A DNA stretch of 64,000 bases from Marinoscillum sp. MHG1-6 (GCF_024714475.1 NZ_JAMZMI010000008.1:62001-126000), one strand, 5' to 3'. Counted from the stretch's first letter, positions 15,438 through 24,985 are shown. The notes: generated by a model from the letters alone, not told the origin. A program made the numbers and translations.

Positions 15438-17132
15438 ATGAACCTGCTAGACTACTTTGTGTTATTCGGAACGCTCCTCTTTATCGTAGGGTATGGCGTT
15501 TATAAAACCCGAAAGCAAAGGAATATATCAAGTTATCTTTTGGGCGATTATTCTCTCAAATGGGGCACCATCGGTTTGTCGGTGATGGCTACTCAAGCCA
15601 GTGCGATTACCTTTATCTCTACGCCGGGTCAGGGTTATGAAAGTGGAATGAGTTTTATCCAAAACTATTTTGGTTTGCCATTTGCACTCCTGATTGTAAG
15701 TGCTGTTTTTATTCCAATCTATTATAAACTCAAAGTCTACACGGCCTATGAGTTTCTCGAAAATCGTTTTGACCTCAAAACTCGTTTACTGGGAGCTTTT
15801 CTCTTCCTGATCCAAAGAGGATTGGCGGCAGGCATTACCATCTACGCCCCGGCCATCATTCTTTCCAGTATTCTGAAATGGAATCTGACCTTAACAATTC
15901 TGATTACCGGATTGCTGGTAATTATTTACACGGTATCGGGAGGTTCCCGAGCTGTGAGTCTGACCCAAAAATGGCAAATGGCTGTCATCATGGTGGGCAT
16001 GTTTGCAGCTTTTTTTATGGTCATCGGATATATAGGAGACTACATGTCTTTCGGTGATGCGGTAGGCGTGGCCAATAGTTTGGATAAAATGAATGCAGTG
16101 GATTTTGATTTGAGTTTTGAGAAGCGATACACCGTTTGGTCTGGTTTGGCAGGTGGTTTGTTTCTGTCCTTATCCTATTTTGGAACGGATCAATCCCAGG
16201 TTCAAAGATACCTCGGAGGAAAGAGCGTCCGGGAAAGCAAGATGGGCCTAATGTTCAATGCCATCTTTAAAATACCGATGCAATTCTTTATCCTGTTCAC
16301 CGGGGTAATGGTGTATGTTTTCTATCTGCTTTATCAACCCCCGATACATTTCAAAGAGGCATCGGTTGAACGTTTACAAAATTCAGAGTATGCTGAACAA
16401 TATGAAGTATTGAACAATGAGTATAATACTTTGCTGGAAGAGCGAAAAAGCCTGACCATTGAGTTGGCCAATGCTGAGTCTTCGGAAAGGGAAATGATTG
16501 GAGACAGGCTCAACCTAAAGGATCAGGAAACAGTTAAGGTTCGGGAAGAGGTAAAAGGGCTGCTCATCCAACTCGACGACAGTATAGAGACGAAGGATTC
16601 TGACTATGTTTTTTTAACCTTCATTTTAACCTACCTGCCTCATGGCTTGATTGGCCTTCTGATCGCGGTTATATTCTCTGCGGCCATGTCCTCGACATCT
16701 TCGGAATTAAATGCGCTATCCTCAACTACTTCCGTTGATTTCTACAAACGGATTCTTCAGAAGTCTGCTTCCAATGGCCATTATGTAAACATCTCTAAAC
16801 TACTCACCCTCGCATGGGGAATACTGGCCATTTCATTTGCCTTATTGGCTAAAAACTCTGAGAACCTCATAGAAGCGGTGAACATAGTAGGTTCCATTTT
16901 TTACGGGACCATTTTGGGAATTTTCCTGGTGGCCTTCTTTTTGAAATTCGTTAAGGGTGACGCAGTGTTTTATGCTGCCATCATCGCTCAAATGGTCGTA
17001 ATTGTACTACATCTTTTGGCTACAACCGGGGTGATTGGGCTCGGGTACCTGTGGTACAACGCCATTGGTTTGGCCGTGACTATCCTCTTAAGTATTTTGG
17101 TTCAGATGTCTTTGAACACAAAAAAAGCGTAA
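15438..17132 (+). CDS. Sodium:solute symporter (SSF family) with hydrophilic insert
   Basis: Inner-membrane Na+-coupled transporter of 564 aa with the SSF pattern of about 13 membrane segments, including ATQASAITFISTPGQGYE near residues 50-70 and AMSSTSSELNALSS near 415. Between membrane segments around residues 305-390 lies a hydrophilic, Glu-rich segment that looks like a coiled coil (NEYNTLLEERKSLTIELANA). It starts 56 bp after the PIG-L gene and is probably co-transcribed, suggesting uptake of a sugar or amino sugar released by it (inference). Confidence 0.9.
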   Translation: MNLLDYFVLFGTLLFIVGYGVYKTRKQRNISSYLLGDYSLKWGTIGLSVMATQASAITFISTPGQGYESGMSFIQNYFGLPFALLIVSAVFIPIYYKLKVYTAYEFLENRFDLKTRLLGAFLFLIQRGLAAGITIYAPAIILSSILKWNLTLTILITGLLVIIYTVSGGSRAVSLTQKWQMAVIMVGMFAAFFMVIGYIGDYMSFGDAVGVANSLDKMNAVDFDLSFEKRYTVWSGLAGGLFLSLSYFGTDQSQVQRYLGGKSVRESKMGLMFNAIFKIPMQFFILFTGVMVYVFYLLYQPPIHFKEASVERLQNSEYAEQYEVLNNEYNTLLEERKSLTIELANAESSEREMIGDRLNLKDQETVKVREEVKGLLIQLDDSIETKDSDYVFLTFILTYLPHGLIGLLIAVIFSAAMSSTSSELNALSSTTSVDFYKRILQKSASNGHYVNISKLLTLAWGILAISFALLAKNSENLIEAVNIVGSIFYGTILGIFLVAFFLKFVKGDAVFYAAIIAQMVVIVLHLLATTGVIGLGYLWYNAIGLAVTILLSILVQMSLNTKKA

Positions 17133-17145
17133 GAGATCTTACGCT
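17119..17145 (-). terminator. Terminator of the DUF2911 gene (minus strand)
   Basis: AGCGTAAG (17126-17133) and CTTACGCT (17138-17145) form a perfect 8-bp stem. Read on the minus strand it is followed by TTTTTTTG. It also overlaps the end of the convergent symporter gene. Confidence 0.75.
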
Positions 17146-17169
17146 ATAAATTCCGATTGAATAGAATCA

Positions 17170-18021
17170 TTATTTAGCCTTCTTCCATTTCTTTATCGAA
17201 GCCCTGTTTTGTTCTACATAGTAATTGCTACCTGCCTTTTCAGCATATTCTATACTTTCCTCGGCAGATTTGATGGCCTTTTTGTACTTACCCAGTTCAG
17301 CCAGTATCAGGGCCCTCGTTCTTAGGATCCAATAAGCATCAGGTCTTAATTGAGCAGCCTTGGTTTCAAATTCAAGCGCTTTATCAAGTTCTTTGTTTTC
17401 AGAGAGGAGGTAGGATGCCATTCCGTGATAATCATTTGCTTGCTGTCTCATGCTTGATTCGTCATAGGAATTGATGGTAGCCATCACCTTTTCATCAGTT
17501 TTTACATCTAGTGGTAGTGATACTTTGGTTTTGTCCCAAATCAGATCAATGGTAGCAGTGCTGTTTCTGAGATTATTAATGTCTATGGTAAAAGACTCCA
17601 CCTGATCGCTGATTGATACAGGCTTGGACGTAAATGATCCAACAGGCTCTTTCTTTGTATAGCCGCCTACCCCGGATCCGTCAAAAGCGTATAGGTTGAT
17701 CGTCCAGTCGTTTTTCCCTGGTTGAGTAAGAATCACATAGTCTCCAGCCGACAACTCCACTCCTCCAAGGGTTACATCACCATCAAAGGATATTTTTGTG
17801 GCATCGTTGGCACCTGTTCTCCAATGCTCATCGTACTTCACCAGCTCCCCAAAAATAGTTCTGCCCTTTACACCTGGTCGGGAGTATTCGATGGTGACGG
17901 TGGTAACGCCTACTTTTTGAATAAGGGTGGCCTCAGGGCTGGCAGAAGGGGTTTGAATTTGTGAAAAACCTGAAAATGAATAAAGGAATGCGATAAGGGT
18001 TAATAATTTTAAGTTTTGCAT
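17170..18021 (-). CDS. DUF2911 domain protein with TPR-like C-terminus
   Basis: 283-aa secreted protein: signal peptide (cleavage near GFSQ), DUF2911 domain at residues 25-175 with the hallmark VEYSRPGVKGRTIFG and WRTGANDATKISF motifs, then a helical C-terminal part with two TPR-like repeats (residues 205-275). DUF2911 proteins are abundant in Bacteroidota and have no known role. Transcribed alone, with a terminator at 17119-17145. Confidence 0.88.
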   Translation of the reverse strand: MQNLKLLTLIAFLYSFSGFSQIQTPSASPEATLIQKVGVTTVTIEYSRPGVKGRTIFGELVKYDEHWRTGANDATKISFDGDVTLGGVELSAGDYVILTQPGKNDWTINLYAFDGSGVGGYTKKEPVGSFTSKPVSISDQVESFTIDINNLRNSTATIDLIWDKTKVSLPLDVKTDEKVMATINSYDESSMRQQANDYHGMASYLLSENKELDKALEFETKAAQLRPDAYWILRTRALILAELGKYKKAIKSAEESIEYAEKAGSNYYVEQNRASIKKWKKAK

Positions 18022-18058
18022 TGTTTTGGTTTAAGGTTCGATTACTCTATTAAACAAA

Positions 18059-18688
18059 GTGTCAAAAATTGATATACATGCATACGAAAAACTCCCCAGG
18101 TCGTTTTACGTACGTGACGATGTTGTAATGATTGCCAGGGAACTACTGGGCAAGTACCTGATGACGAATATAGCTGATCAGGTGACGATAGCGAAAATTG
18201 TTGAGACGGAAGCCTATCACGGCTTAAATGACAAAGCTTGTCATGCTTTTATGAAGCGCACTCCCAGAACCGAGGTGATGTATGGCAGAGGAGGGACGGC
18301 TTATGTCTATCTCTGTTATGGTATCCATCATTTGTTTAATGTGGTGACAAATGAAGAGGGGCTGGCAGATGCAGTGCTTATCAGAGCTTTGGAGCCAGTT
18401 GAGGGCTTGGAGTTGATGAAGAAGCGAACCGATAAAGCTTCACAAGAGAGGATCGCGTCCGGACCTGGAATGCTAAGCAAAGCGATGGGGATTAGTGTAG
18501 CTCATAATAAAGCATCTTTGCTTGAAGAAGATGTCTGGATTGCGGAGAAAAAGGAGGAACGTGAAACGTTTGATATAGAGGCCGATGCTAGAATTGGCGT
18601 GGATTATGCTGGGGAAGATGCATTACTGCCATGGAGGTTTTTTATAAAAGGGAACAGATACATCAGTAAGGGCAAAAAGAAACCCTGA
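18059..18688 (+). CDS. DNA-3-methyladenine glycosylase (AAG/MPG type)
   Basis: Base-excision repair glycosylase removing alkylated purines; 209 aa, the usual bacterial length. Family motifs are ARELLGKYL near residue 27, VETEAYHGLNDKACHA with the catalytic Glu near 50-60, MYGRGGTAYVYLCYGIHH near 75, and GPGMLSKAMGI near 138. The start is GTG at 18059 (MSKIDIHAYEKLPRSFY); no ATG is available before conserved sequence. It is divergent from the DUF2911 gene across 37 bp. Confidence 0.93.
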   Translation: MSKIDIHAYEKLPRSFYVRDDVVMIARELLGKYLMTNIADQVTIAKIVETEAYHGLNDKACHAFMKRTPRTEVMYGRGGTAYVYLCYGIHHLFNVVTNEEGLADAVLIRALEPVEGLELMKKRTDKASQERIASGPGMLSKAMGISVAHNKASLLEEDVWIAEKKEERETFDIEADARIGVDYAGEDALLPWRFFIKGNRYISKGKKKP

Positions 18689-18702
18689 TGAGGTTTCATC
18701 AG
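18683..18702 (-). terminator. Hairpin at the 3' end of the glycosylase gene, oriented as minus-strand terminator
   Basis: CCCTGATGA and TCATCAGGG form a near-perfect stem that includes the glycosylase stop codon. T-rich sequence (TTTCTTTTT) follows only when read on the minus strand; the plus strand continues with CACACAAAAAAA. It would therefore stop minus-strand transcription entering from the 18.7-18.8 kb gap. Confidence 0.45.
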
Positions 18703-18847
18703 GGCACACAAAAAAATCCTAACACTTGTTGTAATATTGTTCTCGATAGAGAGAAATATTTGTTGAGTACAACTTTATAGTGCTTTATTCATATACACAA
18801 ATATAGAAATTAAATTTTTACAAAAAAATATTAATATAATTATATAA

Positions 18848-20380
18848 ATGAGAGTTGGTGGTTTGCTTCTTGGGTTGATTTTGTTAGTGTATCATGGGTA
18901 TGCGCAGGTGACCGTTTATTCTAATCCCGAGCCATTGCACGGGCTTAATTCTGTCGATGATGAAAGTTACTTATACCTCTCTCCTGATGGGGTGATGGTA
19001 TTTACCAGGGAGAAGAGTAAAGCCAATAAGGGTGGAAAATCTGATCCGGGTGATTTGTGGTTTTCGAGGAATGGAGTAATTGATTCTTCCCGATCTGAGA
19101 AAATGGGAGGGATTTCCTGGCTGCAGACTCCACTTGGCTATTCATCTGACGGACAGTACTTTTTATATAGTGAGACTTCCAAGAGTATGGGGCAGTATTA
19201 CGGAAAGGTAATGGTTTATAATCCTGAAGATGATCGTCATGTTGAAATTGAGATCCCACATTTTTCCTCTTTAGGAGAAGCACAGAATGGGTTTCTTTCC
19301 AGAGATGGTCGAATATTGATTTTAAGCATGGAGAATAAAACGGGATACGGAGTGGAGGATTTGTATGTGAGCTTTTTGAATGCTCAAGGCAAGTGGTCTG
19401 CACCGAAAGGACTGGGGAGTCAAATCAATACCGAGTATCAGGAGATCACTCCGTTTTTAGCACCAGATAATAAGACGCTTTATTTTGCTACAAATGGAAG
19501 AGACGGCTTCGGAAGTTTTGATATTTTCTATGCTACCAGGTTAGATGATTCATGGAGGAGTTGGAGTACACCGATCAATTTGGGGTCACCTATTAATAGT
19601 GTGGGCGCTGAGACTTCCTTTATGTTTAATGATGGAGAGGATTATGCTTATTTCATCTCAACTCAAAACAGTGATGGATATGGTGATATTAAACGTGTGC
19701 TTATTCAGCCAGTCAATTCTGATGCACCAGTTCGGGACACTCTGAATGTTCCTTTTTTAGAAGAATCTAAAGTGGTGACATTTAAAGCAAGGGATGCTAA
19801 AAGTGATGAACCGCTCGTCTTCAAAATCATTAGTATGCTCGGTGACGCACAAGAGGTGAGAAGTGGAGGTATGCAAGTGGGTGCGACACAGGTCATAGAA
19901 TATGCTTTTTCTGAGGGAGACTCAGTGATCCTTGAATTTAAGTCCAGCGGGTATCTTTCTAAAACGCTACACTATACATATGATCAAATAGATGAGTCTG
20001 GTGAATATGTGATCCGGTTGGAGCCACTTGAAACGGGCAATACGATCGTACTTGAAAATGTGCTGTTTTATCGAGGCACGGATAAAATGATTGAAACCTC
20101 CCAGGAAGAACTAGACCTGGTAAGAGAAATGATGTTGGAAAACCCGGAAGTTAAAATTTTCCTGAAAGGGCATACTGACAATGTTGGAAATAAGATGCTT
20201 AATGTTCAGCTTTCAGATAAACGTGTAATTGCTGTGAAAAAGTACCTTGTTGAGAAAGGTATCGAAGCGAAGCGAATTTCGGGAAAGGGTTATGGAGGTA
20301 GTGAGCCAATCGCTGATAACCGAAAGGAGGAAACACGAAAGCTCAATAGGAGGGTTGAATTTGAAGTGGTCAGGGATTAA
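18848..20380 (+). CDS. OmpA-family protein with PD40/WD40-like beta-propeller repeats
   Basis: Outer-membrane/periplasmic protein of 510 aa. A signal peptide (cleavage near GYAQ) is followed by PD40-type repeats (residues 25-280, motifs such as DDESYLYLSPDG, PDNKTLYFATNG) and a C-terminal OmpA peptidoglycan-binding domain (residues 395-508: LKGHTDNVGNKMLN, SDKRVIAVKKYL, NRRVEFEV). Such proteins link the outer membrane to the cell wall in Bacteroidota. Its stop overlaps the convergent gamma-glutamyltransferase gene by 4 bp. Confidence 0.9.
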   Translation: MRVGGLLLGLILLVYHGYAQVTVYSNPEPLHGLNSVDDESYLYLSPDGVMVFTREKSKANKGGKSDPGDLWFSRNGVIDSSRSEKMGGISWLQTPLGYSSDGQYFLYSETSKSMGQYYGKVMVYNPEDDRHVEIEIPHFSSLGEAQNGFLSRDGRILILSMENKTGYGVEDLYVSFLNAQGKWSAPKGLGSQINTEYQEITPFLAPDNKTLYFATNGRDGFGSFDIFYATRLDDSWRSWSTPINLGSPINSVGAETSFMFNDGEDYAYFISTQNSDGYGDIKRVLIQPVNSDAPVRDTLNVPFLEESKVVTFKARDAKSDEPLVFKIISMLGDAQEVRSGGMQVGATQVIEYAFSEGDSVILEFKSSGYLSKTLHYTYDQIDESGEYVIRLEPLETGNTIVLENVLFYRGTDKMIETSQEELDLVREMMLENPEVKIFLKGHTDNVGNKMLNVQLSDKRVIAVKKYLVEKGIEAKRISGKGYGGSEPIADNRKEETRKLNRRVEFEVVRD

Positions 20381-22080
20381 AATCCTTCCGCATAATTATC
20401 TCCGCGAGTGTAATCGGCACCTCCTTCGAGGGTGCTGTCAGCTCTTAAGAGTATACAATCCATTTTCCCTAAGGCTTTTCTATATTCTATTACGTGACCA
20501 AGTTGCTCTAGCTTTTTAATGGTTTCACCGTCAGTCCATCGCTCCTCTATTAAGATTCTATCGGGAAGCCATTGACTGTGTGTTCGGTTAGCGTTTACAG
20601 CCTCCTGCATTCCCATCTCATGATCAACCACATTCATGATGGTTTGAAAGACCGAGGTGATGATCGTCGAACCTCCTGGTGTCCCCAGGACCATTTTTAA
20701 GTTGCCGTCTTTTTCAACGATCGTGGGAGTCATGCTGCTCAACATGCGCTTATTTGGAACAATCGCATTGGCGTCATCTCCAATAAGCCCAAACTGATTG
20801 GGAACACCCGGTTTTGAGCTGAAGTCATCCATTTCATTATTTAAGAAAAAACCTGCCCCGTCTACATATACCTTGCATCCAAAATAGGAGTTTAAGGTCG
20901 TGGTAATGGCTACGGCATTTCCATATGTATCAACTATTGAAAAATGCGTGGTTTGTACACTTTCTATTATGTCAACTTCACCTTCTTTAACATCCTGAGA
21001 ATCTGTCTTTTTGTCCTTTTGAATGGTAGAGAAGCGCTTCTTGTTGTAAGCCGGATCTAATAGCATCTGCACAGGAACGTCATAATAATCAGGATCTCCG
21101 AGATGTGTAGCACGGTCAGCGTAGACCCTTCTTTCCAATTCAGTCAGAATATGGATGGTCTCCGGGGTGTTATGCCCCATTGCTGGAATATCATATTTTT
21201 CGGAACCCTGCAAGAGTTGAAGTAGTGCCACTCCACCACTGGAAGGAGGAGGCATTGAAATAACTTTGTATCCTCGATAGTTACCAACGATTGGATCACG
21301 CCATTTTGAAGAATAACCACTTAAGTCATCTAATGAGATCAGTCCGCCACCGCTTTCCATCTCCTTAACGATTTGATCCGCCACTATGCCCTCATAGAAG
21401 CCTGATCGTCCCTGATCTCTAATCAGCGCAAGAGTGCCTGCTAGTTCAGTATATTTTACAGTATCACCCTCTTGCCATGGTTCATTTTTTACCAGAAAGA
21501 AGTCGGGGCCGTTTACTTGAATAAAGTCGTCTCGTTTCGCATTGTATTCATCGGCCTGATCCTGAGTGATGGCATATCCACTGGTAGCAAGATCAATAGC
21601 TGGCGCTAATAACTCTCTCAATGATTTTGTTCCAAACTGATCGTATAGTTTCAGAATTCCATCAACAGAACCCGGAACCCCTGCGGCTTTATGGCCAATG
21701 ATACTAAGCCGATCCACAATGTTTCCCTGCTCATCCAAAAACATATCTCTTGAGGCGCGGGCGGGAGCTTTTTCTCTAAAATCCAATGAGCCGATCTCCC
21801 CATCCTTCATCCTATACAACGCAAATCCGCCACCGCCCACGTTTCCGGCTCGGGGATAAACAACGGCAAGGGCGAAATGGGTGGCAACTGCAGCATCAAA
21901 AGCATTACCGCCCTCCCTCAGAACTTGCAATCCAATTTGTGTGGATAGGGGATGTGCAGAAGCAACCATGGCGCTATCTCCAAGAGGACCTATAACCGAA
22001 GTTGGAGATGAGTTTTTCTGGCAACTCGAAAGAATTATCGTGCCTATTGCAATAAAAAGAGAAAGCCTATTTCGAAGCAT
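20377..22080 (-). CDS. ggt: Gamma-glutamyltransferase lipoprotein precursor
   Basis: Cleaves gamma-glutamyl bonds such as those in glutathione-like thiols, in the periplasm; 567 aa. The N-terminus has a lipobox (ILSSC). The family motifs GNAFDAAVATHFAL and GNVGGGGFALYR are near residues 58-90. The autoprocessing Thr is in QTTHFSIVD near residue 376 and starts the small subunit, followed by TTTLNSYFG, NNEMDDFS and GTPGGSTI. The start overlaps the small lipoprotein gene upstream by 14 bp, so they are likely coupled. Confidence 0.94.
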   Translation of the reverse strand: MLRNRLSLFIAIGTIILSSCQKNSSPTSVIGPLGDSAMVASAHPLSTQIGLQVLREGGNAFDAAVATHFALAVVYPRAGNVGGGGFALYRMKDGEIGSLDFREKAPARASRDMFLDEQGNIVDRLSIIGHKAAGVPGSVDGILKLYDQFGTKSLRELLAPAIDLATSGYAITQDQADEYNAKRDDFIQVNGPDFFLVKNEPWQEGDTVKYTELAGTLALIRDQGRSGFYEGIVADQIVKEMESGGGLISLDDLSGYSSKWRDPIVGNYRGYKVISMPPPSSGGVALLQLLQGSEKYDIPAMGHNTPETIHILTELERRVYADRATHLGDPDYYDVPVQMLLDPAYNKKRFSTIQKDKKTDSQDVKEGEVDIIESVQTTHFSIVDTYGNAVAITTTLNSYFGCKVYVDGAGFFLNNEMDDFSSKPGVPNQFGLIGDDANAIVPNKRMLSSMTPTIVEKDGNLKMVLGTPGGSTIITSVFQTIMNVVDHEMGMQEAVNANRTHSQWLPDRILIEERWTDGETIKKLEQLGHVIEYRKALGKMDCILLRADSTLEGGADYTRGDNYAEGF

Positions 22081-22279
22081 TAATTCCTTTTGTCGATTTT
22101 AATGACTTGTACCTTACCGTTTTGATTCTCTTCTTTTTTCGATCTTTAGAGTCATCATAGTATCCTCCAAAAAAATGACGTTTGGGTTTGGTCATTTTGA
22201 CCTTATAGTAGGTGGCATGGCAGGAAGTAATGAGTCCCAGCAAGACAATCCAAAGAGTAATACGTGACAAGTTTTTCAT
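22067..22279 (-). CDS. Small basic lipoprotein, hypothetical
   Basis: 70-aa protein with a short hydrophobic signal and lipobox LITSC (Cys20), then a strongly basic tail rich in Lys, Arg and Tyr (KRHFFGGYYDDSKDRKKKR). Small lipoproteins of this composition are frequent in Bacteroidota. It has an ATG and overlaps the ggt start by 14 bp in another frame. The function is unknown. Confidence 0.65.
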   Translation of the reverse strand: MKNLSRITLWIVLLGLITSCHATYYKVKMTKPKRHFFGGYYDDSKDRKKKRIKTVRYKSLKSTKGINASK

Positions 22280-22322
22280 ATCATGAACAGAACGGAAAAA
22301 CTAACAAATCCGTACGTGTAAA

Positions 22323-23879
22323 TCAGGATGCCTGACTTAAAACTTTGTTGTTAGAGCTTTTAGGCTGTCGAATTTTGATGCTGATGTTTTTGTTTCGAGC
22401 CGTGGCTTCAAAATCCTGGATGGTTTCAACAATATCATGGTCGATAAAGATGGATTCAGATTCATCAAATATCACAGAAGATCCTTCCGGAATGCCTCTC
22501 AGGGTATGACGTAGCATTGCTTTATTAAGGAAAGAAACATCCTTTTCAAGTTTGATGATATATTCATCGTCCGAGTTTTGTTTCACCAGAATTGATTGGT
22601 GCAAATTGGCTTTGATAACGAATACCAACCCAACAATTATTCCCACAATTATTCCTATTAACAGATCAGTAAACAGGATGGCTCCAATGGTAATGATAAA
22701 TGGAAGAAATTGATTTTTTCCCTGGCCGTAAATTTCTTTAAACAGGGAAGGCTTGGCTAGTTTGTAACCAACCATAAGTAGTACGGCTGCCAGCGCCGAT
22801 AAGGGTATCAGGTTGAGTATCTGAGGGAAGAAAAGGACACTTCCTCCAAGAAAAAATCCATGAATTATAGCAGATGCCTTTGTTTTGGCTCCCGAGCTCA
22901 CGTTAGCGGTGCTTCTCACGATAACAGATGTAACAGGAAGTCCTCCAATCAAGCCGCAGACCATATTTCCAATACCCTGGGCTCTCAGCTCTCTACTAGC
23001 TGGAGCAATCCTCTTGTATGGGTCTAATTTATCCACCGCATCCAGACTTAAAAGTGTTTCTAAACTCGCGACAATGGCTATGGTAAATGCAGTGATATAA
23101 ACCTGAGGGTTCAATAATTGACTAAAATCAGGAAAATCAAGGATACTGGTTAAATGAGTGAAACTCTCAATTTCAGGAAGTCTAACCAGATGCTTTCCTC
23201 CTATTTTCAGAGCAGAGAATACTGAGTTGAAAAGGACGCTGTTAAGGAATACAGCCAGAATGATCGCCACAAGTGGTCCGGGAATGATCTTTGTCCAGGA
23301 CATGTTTCTGAAAGTTCTTGTCTCCCACAATATAAGGATCCCCAGGGCGATCCCGCAGATAATAAATGCACCGGGATCAATATTTTGAACGGCAAGGGCT
23401 ATTTCCGTAAAGGTGTTTTCTCCATCAAACTGCAGGAATGCTTCATCACCTTCGTAATCCCGATCGTCACCCAATGCATGTGGTATTTGCTTCAGTATGA
23501 GGATGAGACCAATAGCTGAAAGCATACCCTTAATCACTGAACTTGGAAAGAAGTGTCCAATGATACCCGCTTTCAGGATACCTAATATCAACTGAATTAG
23601 ACCTCCAATAAAAACAGCTAAAAGAAAAATTTCATAACTACCTAAATCCGTGATGGCAGTGAGGACAATCACTGTAAGACCTGCTGCAGGCCCACTCACA
23701 CTTAGGTGTGAACCACTAAAGAAGCCTACAACGATGCCGCCTACAACACCTGAAATAATACCAGCAAACAGTGGAGCTCCGGATGCCAGAGCAATCCCCA
23801 AACAAAGAGGCAAAGCTACCAAAAATACAACTACACCGGACGGAAGGTCACTTCCGAGAGTCTTCAAATGCTTCTTCAT
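22323..23879 (-). CDS. SulP-family anion transporter with STAS-like domain
   Basis: Inner-membrane transporter of 518 aa for sulfate, bicarbonate or similar anions. The N-terminal 400 residues are hydrophobic with the SulP signature (DLPSGVVVFLVALPLCLGIALASGAP near residue 10 and GIIGGLPVTSVIVRSTANVSSG near 315). A C-terminal soluble STAS-like domain (about 425-510) contains SVIFDESESIFIDHDIVE. Bacteroidota SulP proteins of this type are often bicarbonate importers, but no carbonic anhydrase adjoins it, so the substrate is open. Confidence 0.9.
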   Translation of the reverse strand: MKKHLKTLGSDLPSGVVVFLVALPLCLGIALASGAPLFAGIISGVVGGIVVGFFSGSHLSVSGPAAGLTVIVLTAITDLGSYEIFLLAVFIGGLIQLILGILKAGIIGHFFPSSVIKGMLSAIGLILILKQIPHALGDDRDYEGDEAFLQFDGENTFTEIALAVQNIDPGAFIICGIALGILILWETRTFRNMSWTKIIPGPLVAIILAVFLNSVLFNSVFSALKIGGKHLVRLPEIESFTHLTSILDFPDFSQLLNPQVYITAFTIAIVASLETLLSLDAVDKLDPYKRIAPASRELRAQGIGNMVCGLIGGLPVTSVIVRSTANVSSGAKTKASAIIHGFFLGGSVLFFPQILNLIPLSALAAVLLMVGYKLAKPSLFKEIYGQGKNQFLPFIITIGAILFTDLLIGIIVGIIVGLVFVIKANLHQSILVKQNSDDEYIIKLEKDVSFLNKAMLRHTLRGIPEGSSVIFDESESIFIDHDIVETIQDFEATARNKNISIKIRQPKSSNNKVLSQAS

Positions 23880-23892
23880 AATCTTTAGGTTT

Positions 23893-23926
23893 TTCCGAGG
23901 TCAAAGGTATACCCCAAAACTCGGAA
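23893..23926 (-). promoter_or_regulatory. Candidate sulP promoter flanked by an inverted repeat
   Basis: On the minus strand TACCTTTG (23902-23909) matches TAnnTTTG. It is bracketed by TTCCGAG (23893-23899) and CTCGGAA (23920-23926), perfect 7-bp inverted arms that could bind a regulator. No -33 TTG is evident. Confidence 0.4.
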
Positions 23927-24090
23927 GATTGTTGGTATTGGTTTTTTTGTGTGCATGTCCTTTGTAATTTCCTACATACGGATTTTACTATTTCTGGTTG
24001 TTGAGGTGCTCAGATATTATGAAGTTCATAAGTCATTAGTTATCAATACCTAAAATCATTTAGCGTTAAGTGATTTTTTTTGTAAATTTT

Positions 24091-24120
24091 TTGAAAATCT
24101 TCTTGGAATTGTTATATTTC
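24091..24120 (+). promoter_or_regulatory. Candidate promoter of the 24185 gene
   Basis: TTG (24091-24093), 19 bp, then TATATTTC (24113-24120), one mismatch from TAnnTTTG. The rest of the 305-bp gap 23880-24184 is AT-rich and shows only this and the sulP promoter region. Confidence 0.4.
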
Positions 24121-24184
24121 GAAAACTTTTATTATACCGACCAAAGCTAAACTTAACAGACAACCTTAGTAATCTTACCAGCGA

Positions 24185-24985
24185 ATGAAGCGAACACTTT
24201 CTGACAACTCCGAAATCGAAGTTCCTAAAGGATATCGGGCGTACAAAATCAAAGGAGTTGACGACATCATTATTTCAAGAAAAGGCGGACCTACCGCCGA
24301 GCAAATCAAGACTGAACCGAACTACCAAAAATTAAGAGACAATCAAAAGGAATTTGGCGTCGCCTCAATGATGGCCAAGACCTTAAGAGATGCCTTTTCC
24401 GAAGGCATGTCTGAGATATGTGAGTCATATGTTTCAGGTAAGTTGACGGCTCAATTCCGAAATCTAACAAGGTTTGAGGAAGGTAAAATTGGGACCAGGC
24501 CCATCTTTGTGAGCAAACATGGTCACCATTTGAATGGGTTTGAATTCAACTCTACTGCGACTTATGAGCATATTTTTGGGGCCAAATATTTTATTAAACC
24601 AGGTTCACGACGAGGACAGGTAATCATTCATTTTCCGTCATTCATACCGGAGGAAACTTTTGTTAAACCTGACGAAGCTACCAACTTCAAGATAACGGCC
24701 AGATTGGTTGCCATCTCTGATTATACTTATGACGACATCGAAGATTCTTACAAGGCAATTGATGATGAAGTCAATGGAAAATACGGCTCTTATGAAAGTA
24801 AGATGTTTCCCTTACTAAAAATTTCAGTGGATCCGATGACAACCATGCTTTCAGTAAATCAGCTTGATTTACCTGAGGGTTCAGCCTTGTTTTTGGTGAT
24901 GGCCGTTAGCTTCTATAAGTACGAGAATGGGAAGTTTACCCATTTGGCAAAGGATAGTGCGATGTCGATTCGACGGGTATATTGA
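24185..24985 (+). CDS. Hypothetical protein, unrecognised family
   Basis: I do not recognise this 266-aa protein. It has no signal peptide or membrane segment and is likely cytoplasmic. Visible features: a charged N-terminus with MKRTLSDNSEIEVPKG, a basic helical part (residues 45-95), a His-rich SKHGHHLNGFEFNS segment near 110, and a beta-rich second half (residues 130-265: QVIIHFPSFIP, ITARLVAISDY, SALFLVMAVSFY) that could be an Ig-like sandwich. Codon use looks like its neighbours. Confidence 0.7.
   Translation: MKRTLSDNSEIEVPKGYRAYKIKGVDDIIISRKGGPTAEQIKTEPNYQKLRDNQKEFGVASMMAKTLRDAFSEGMSEICESYVSGKLTAQFRNLTRFEEGKIGTRPIFVSKHGHHLNGFEFNSTATYEHIFGAKYFIKPGSRRGQVIIHFPSFIPEETFVKPDEATNFKITARLVAISDYTYDDIEDSYKAIDDEVNGKYGSYESKMFPLLKISVDPMTTMLSVNQLDLPEGSALFLVMAVSFYKYENGKFTHLAKDSAMSIRRVY

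Noticed and set aside
23650-23967. Open frame of 105 codons opposite the SulP gene
   Set aside because: Antisense shadow rich in Thr/Pro as expected from reversed membrane-helix codons.
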